A DNA stretch of 64,000 nt from Wyeomyia smithii (taxonomy: Eukaryota; Arthropoda; Insecta; Diptera; Culicidae), in contig NC_073694.1 in the NCBI RefSeq assembly GCF_029784165.1, positions 51,059,674 to 51,123,673 on the forward strand. The letters run 5' to 3'. Both the position numbers and the translations under genes were made by a program. Position 1 is the stretch's first letter, and every line of letters starts with the position of its first letter. Under the pieces are notes generated by a model that was not told the origin of the DNA, searched no databases, and saw nothing but the letters and a program-made list of their open reading frames with translations. Below are positions 61,807 to 64,000 of this stretch, in pieces.

Positions 61807-62085
61807 CTGTAAAAAAATTTAAAAAAAAGTTAAAGGATATGTGCAGTGCACAAACGTAGGCTTGACGTGGGACTATTGTGGGTGTAAAGATTTAATTCTG
61901 CCATAGCCATAGTATACAACACACACCAACGTACAAATACCAAACTCAACAATCCATGAACACTTCACAAAAAAACACATACACCTGTCATAAACCATAG
62001 CATACAAACTAATAGGAAAAATAATTTACTTGTTGCCTATAAAAGTATTCTGTCATAAATAAATTTACCTCGGATGAATGCATTT

Positions 62086-62647
62086 TTGCACACACATACA
62101 CGTTATACACACACACGCTATATGCATACACCACTCACAAGCACACGCACCTCAGACACACCCACGCTACTTACACACGTACACATCCACACACCACTAA
62201 CATACACACGCCACTTACATACACACGCCACTTACACACATACACGCACACACGCCACTCACACATACACACACGTTACTCTCCCACACACGTCACTCAC
62301 ACACGCACACACATATTCACACACACACATACACACACATACACACATACACACACACATACACACACACGTCACTCACAACGCACATTCACACACACGT
62401 CACTCACAACGCACATTCACACACACACACACACACATTCACACACACACATTCACACACACACACATTCACACACACACATTCACATACACATTCACAC
62501 AAACACACACAAACACACACATCCACACACACATCCACACACACATTCACACACACACAAACATTGACACACACACAGACATTGACACACACACACAAAC
62601 ATTGACACACACACACACAAACATTGACACACACACACACAAACATT

Positions 62648-62692
<45 letters not shown>

Positions 62693-62800
62693 ACACACAC
62701 ACATTGACACACACACACAGACATTGACACACACACACACATTCACACACACACATACATACACATACATACACACACACATACACACCCACACGCTAAT
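62086..62800. repeat. (CA)n-rich microsatellite
   Basis: About 700 bp of CACACA with TACACA, TTCACA and TTGACA interruptions; pure at 62649-62688. It generates Thr/His and Cys/Val frames that are not genes. It lies in the intron between exons B and C of the unidentified gene. Confidence 0.97.
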
Positions 62801-62952
62801 CAGACACACACGCTTGATATACGACACACTATACCTACACTATCGGCAGCATCCAAACGGCTTTCAAGTCTTCCAATGGTCCCTTCCAACGGCTTCCAAT
62901 GGTCCCCAGTGCCGATCACGTTCAGTTTCGGGCTGTATTCCAACAACGATAC

Positions 62953-63084
62953 CTGAATTAGATTACCACTGGTGGGGTCCAGCTCAGATCGAAGGGAAGC
63001 CGAACTGTTCGCCTTGACGGTCACCAGGGAATGATCTTCTCTCAACACGGAAAGTCCTTTTATAGCGTCACACAGTGTGGGGAA
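62953..63084 (-). CDS. Unidentified gene, exon B
   Basis: 132 bp, exactly 44 codons, after acceptor TTCTTCCCCCAATCACTCAAG and before donor GTATCG. It encodes FPTLCDAIKGLSVLREDHSL, VTVKANSSASLRSELDPTSG and NLIQ. The phase is 0 on both sides, like exon A's end and exon C's start. No family recognised. Confidence 0.68.
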
Positions 63085-63149
63085 CTTGAGTGATTGGGGG
63101 AAGAATCAATCACGTGGTAGCATCTCTGCTTTCTTTTTTCGTCGCTTAC

Positions 63150-63235
63150 GTTGGGTGATGAATGCGATGCCAATTGACTGGCATTGCTAGCCAATGACTG
63201 AATGCGTGAAATCATTTCGTCTATGTTTTTGAGGT
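63150..63235 (-). CDS. Unidentified gene, exon A
   Basis: 86 bp after the strong acceptor TATTTCCCTAACGCAG, ending at donor GTAAGC. Its first two bases complete a codon from an unseen upstream exon. It then encodes LKNIDEMISRIQSLASNASQ and LASHSSPN, an amphipathic, possibly coiled-coil segment followed by a Ser-rich end. Upstream exons should lie beyond 63236 and were not recognised to 64000. Confidence 0.65.
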
Positions 63236-64000
63236 CTGCGTTAGGGAAATATACCAATCGTATGAAAAATGTATGTGGCTATTCGACCTTCAAACTTTCC
63301 CGCAATTTTCAAGGAGTAATAAGAAAATGGTAACTGAAATTATCATGTTATGCAAATCTTGTATGTTTTAGCTTTCCAACGGTATATTAACTATTGAAAT
63401 CGGAATAGTTGTTTGAGCGCAATTAGCATTTAAAATCTTCCATTCCGCCAACCAAAAACGCTACATGTTTAATCCAGTTTTCCCAGAATGTACCTTAGTA
63501 TAGTGAAGAAAGACGTAGTCCCACGTCAAAAATTTTTTTTATAAATGACTATTTTTATATTAATATCTCCAGGGTTAGTTAACTATGATTGTTTCACTAG
63601 CAATTTGTAGTTCTCGTAGAAAAAAACTCTTTTTGAAGAGTGGTTTTTTCAATTAAATATCTTTGAATTTATGTTATTATTATAATATGTTTGTGTTGTT
63701 TTTTAATTTTTTTGGTGTATATTTTTTTGGTGTGATCTTATTCTGAAAATTACTGTCAAAAATTGTGCCGAAGACATTACACAAAATGATATGTTTAGCC
63801 CATAAGAACATCTTTGCAAACTTTTAGCTAGATGAAAATGACAGTTGTAAAAATGTATCGAAATTGGGACGTTTTTTAATTAAATACTCTTAGTTTTAGA
63901 ACGATTCCAAATCAAACAAGTTTTCATTAGGGACTATCCACAAAAATTAAGGTTTTTTTACGCAGGTTGCATTTTTTTATAACTCAAAGACGGTACAAGA
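63236..64000. other. Probable upstream intron of the unidentified gene
   Basis: T- and A-rich DNA without a recognised exon. If exon A is real this is intron, at least next to 63236. Confidence 0.4.

Noticed and set aside
62074..63017. Thr/His-rich and Cys/Val-rich frames
   Set aside because: Translations of (CA)n on either strand.

Overview
The window reads as nuclear DNA of an insect, most probably a mosquito (Culicidae; inferred from the retroelement families, not proven). Coding density is very low, exons are short with GT-AG borders, and almost everything else is intron, mobile-element debris and simple-sequence DNA. There is no operon, prokaryotic promoter or CRISPR logic here.

Two host genes can be supported, both on the minus strand. 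(1) An STK32/YANK-type serine/threonine kinase. Four phase-compatible exons at 57145-56980, 44821-44751, 44620-44532 and 9915-9878 encode, in order, the ATP-binding lysine region, the hinge region, helix alpha-E up to HR, and the D-x-K-P-D-N catalytic loop. The glycine-loop exon and the DF(N/G) and C-terminal exons were not found. If the model is right, positions 9916-56979 are almost wholly intronic (introns of about 34.6, 0.13 and 12.2 kb), so most of the repeats described lie inside one kinase gene. (2) The 3' part of an unidentified gene: four exons at 63235-63150, 63084-62953, 61806-61621 and 61541-61518, all joining in phase and ending in TGA.

Layout. 1-158: hairpin. 830-7800: strand-asymmetric A-rich DNA carrying three tRNA-derived SINE copies. 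11640-12183: mariner-type transposase remnant. 12979-15545: R1-like non-LTR fragments flanking the 3' end of a second non-LTR family. 16027-16960: copia pol. 17405-18375: fold-back element with 4-bp TSD. 18909-19440: Jockey 3' end. 19775-20880: diverged repeats. 20921-21669: TTAA MITE. 24120-30280: nonamer (ATAGAATTC) satellite broken by TA-flanked MITEs, one of which holds a further nested element. 32786-39330: cluster of fold-back/MITE elements, one hAT-like with 8-bp TSD, plus two Jockey ORF1 remnants. 39802-40680: about 880 bp of (AGT)n. 40690-41056, 45831-47700 and 51134-53285: three copies of one EN+RT non-LTR family. 48004-49042: SINE and nested hAT MITE. 53340-53560: second copia fragment. 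54265-55235 and 59805-60930: more MITEs and a second Jockey 3' end. 62086-62800: (CA)n inside an intron of the unidentified gene.

All recognisable transposon genes are frameshifted, truncated or have lost catalytic residues, so the mobile DNA looks dead as protein-coding DNA. The most interesting material is structural: nested insertions with readable target-site duplications, long palindromes, and a satellite that is open in four of six frames. I found no convincing new protein system. The unidentified four-exon gene is the best candidate for something not recognised.
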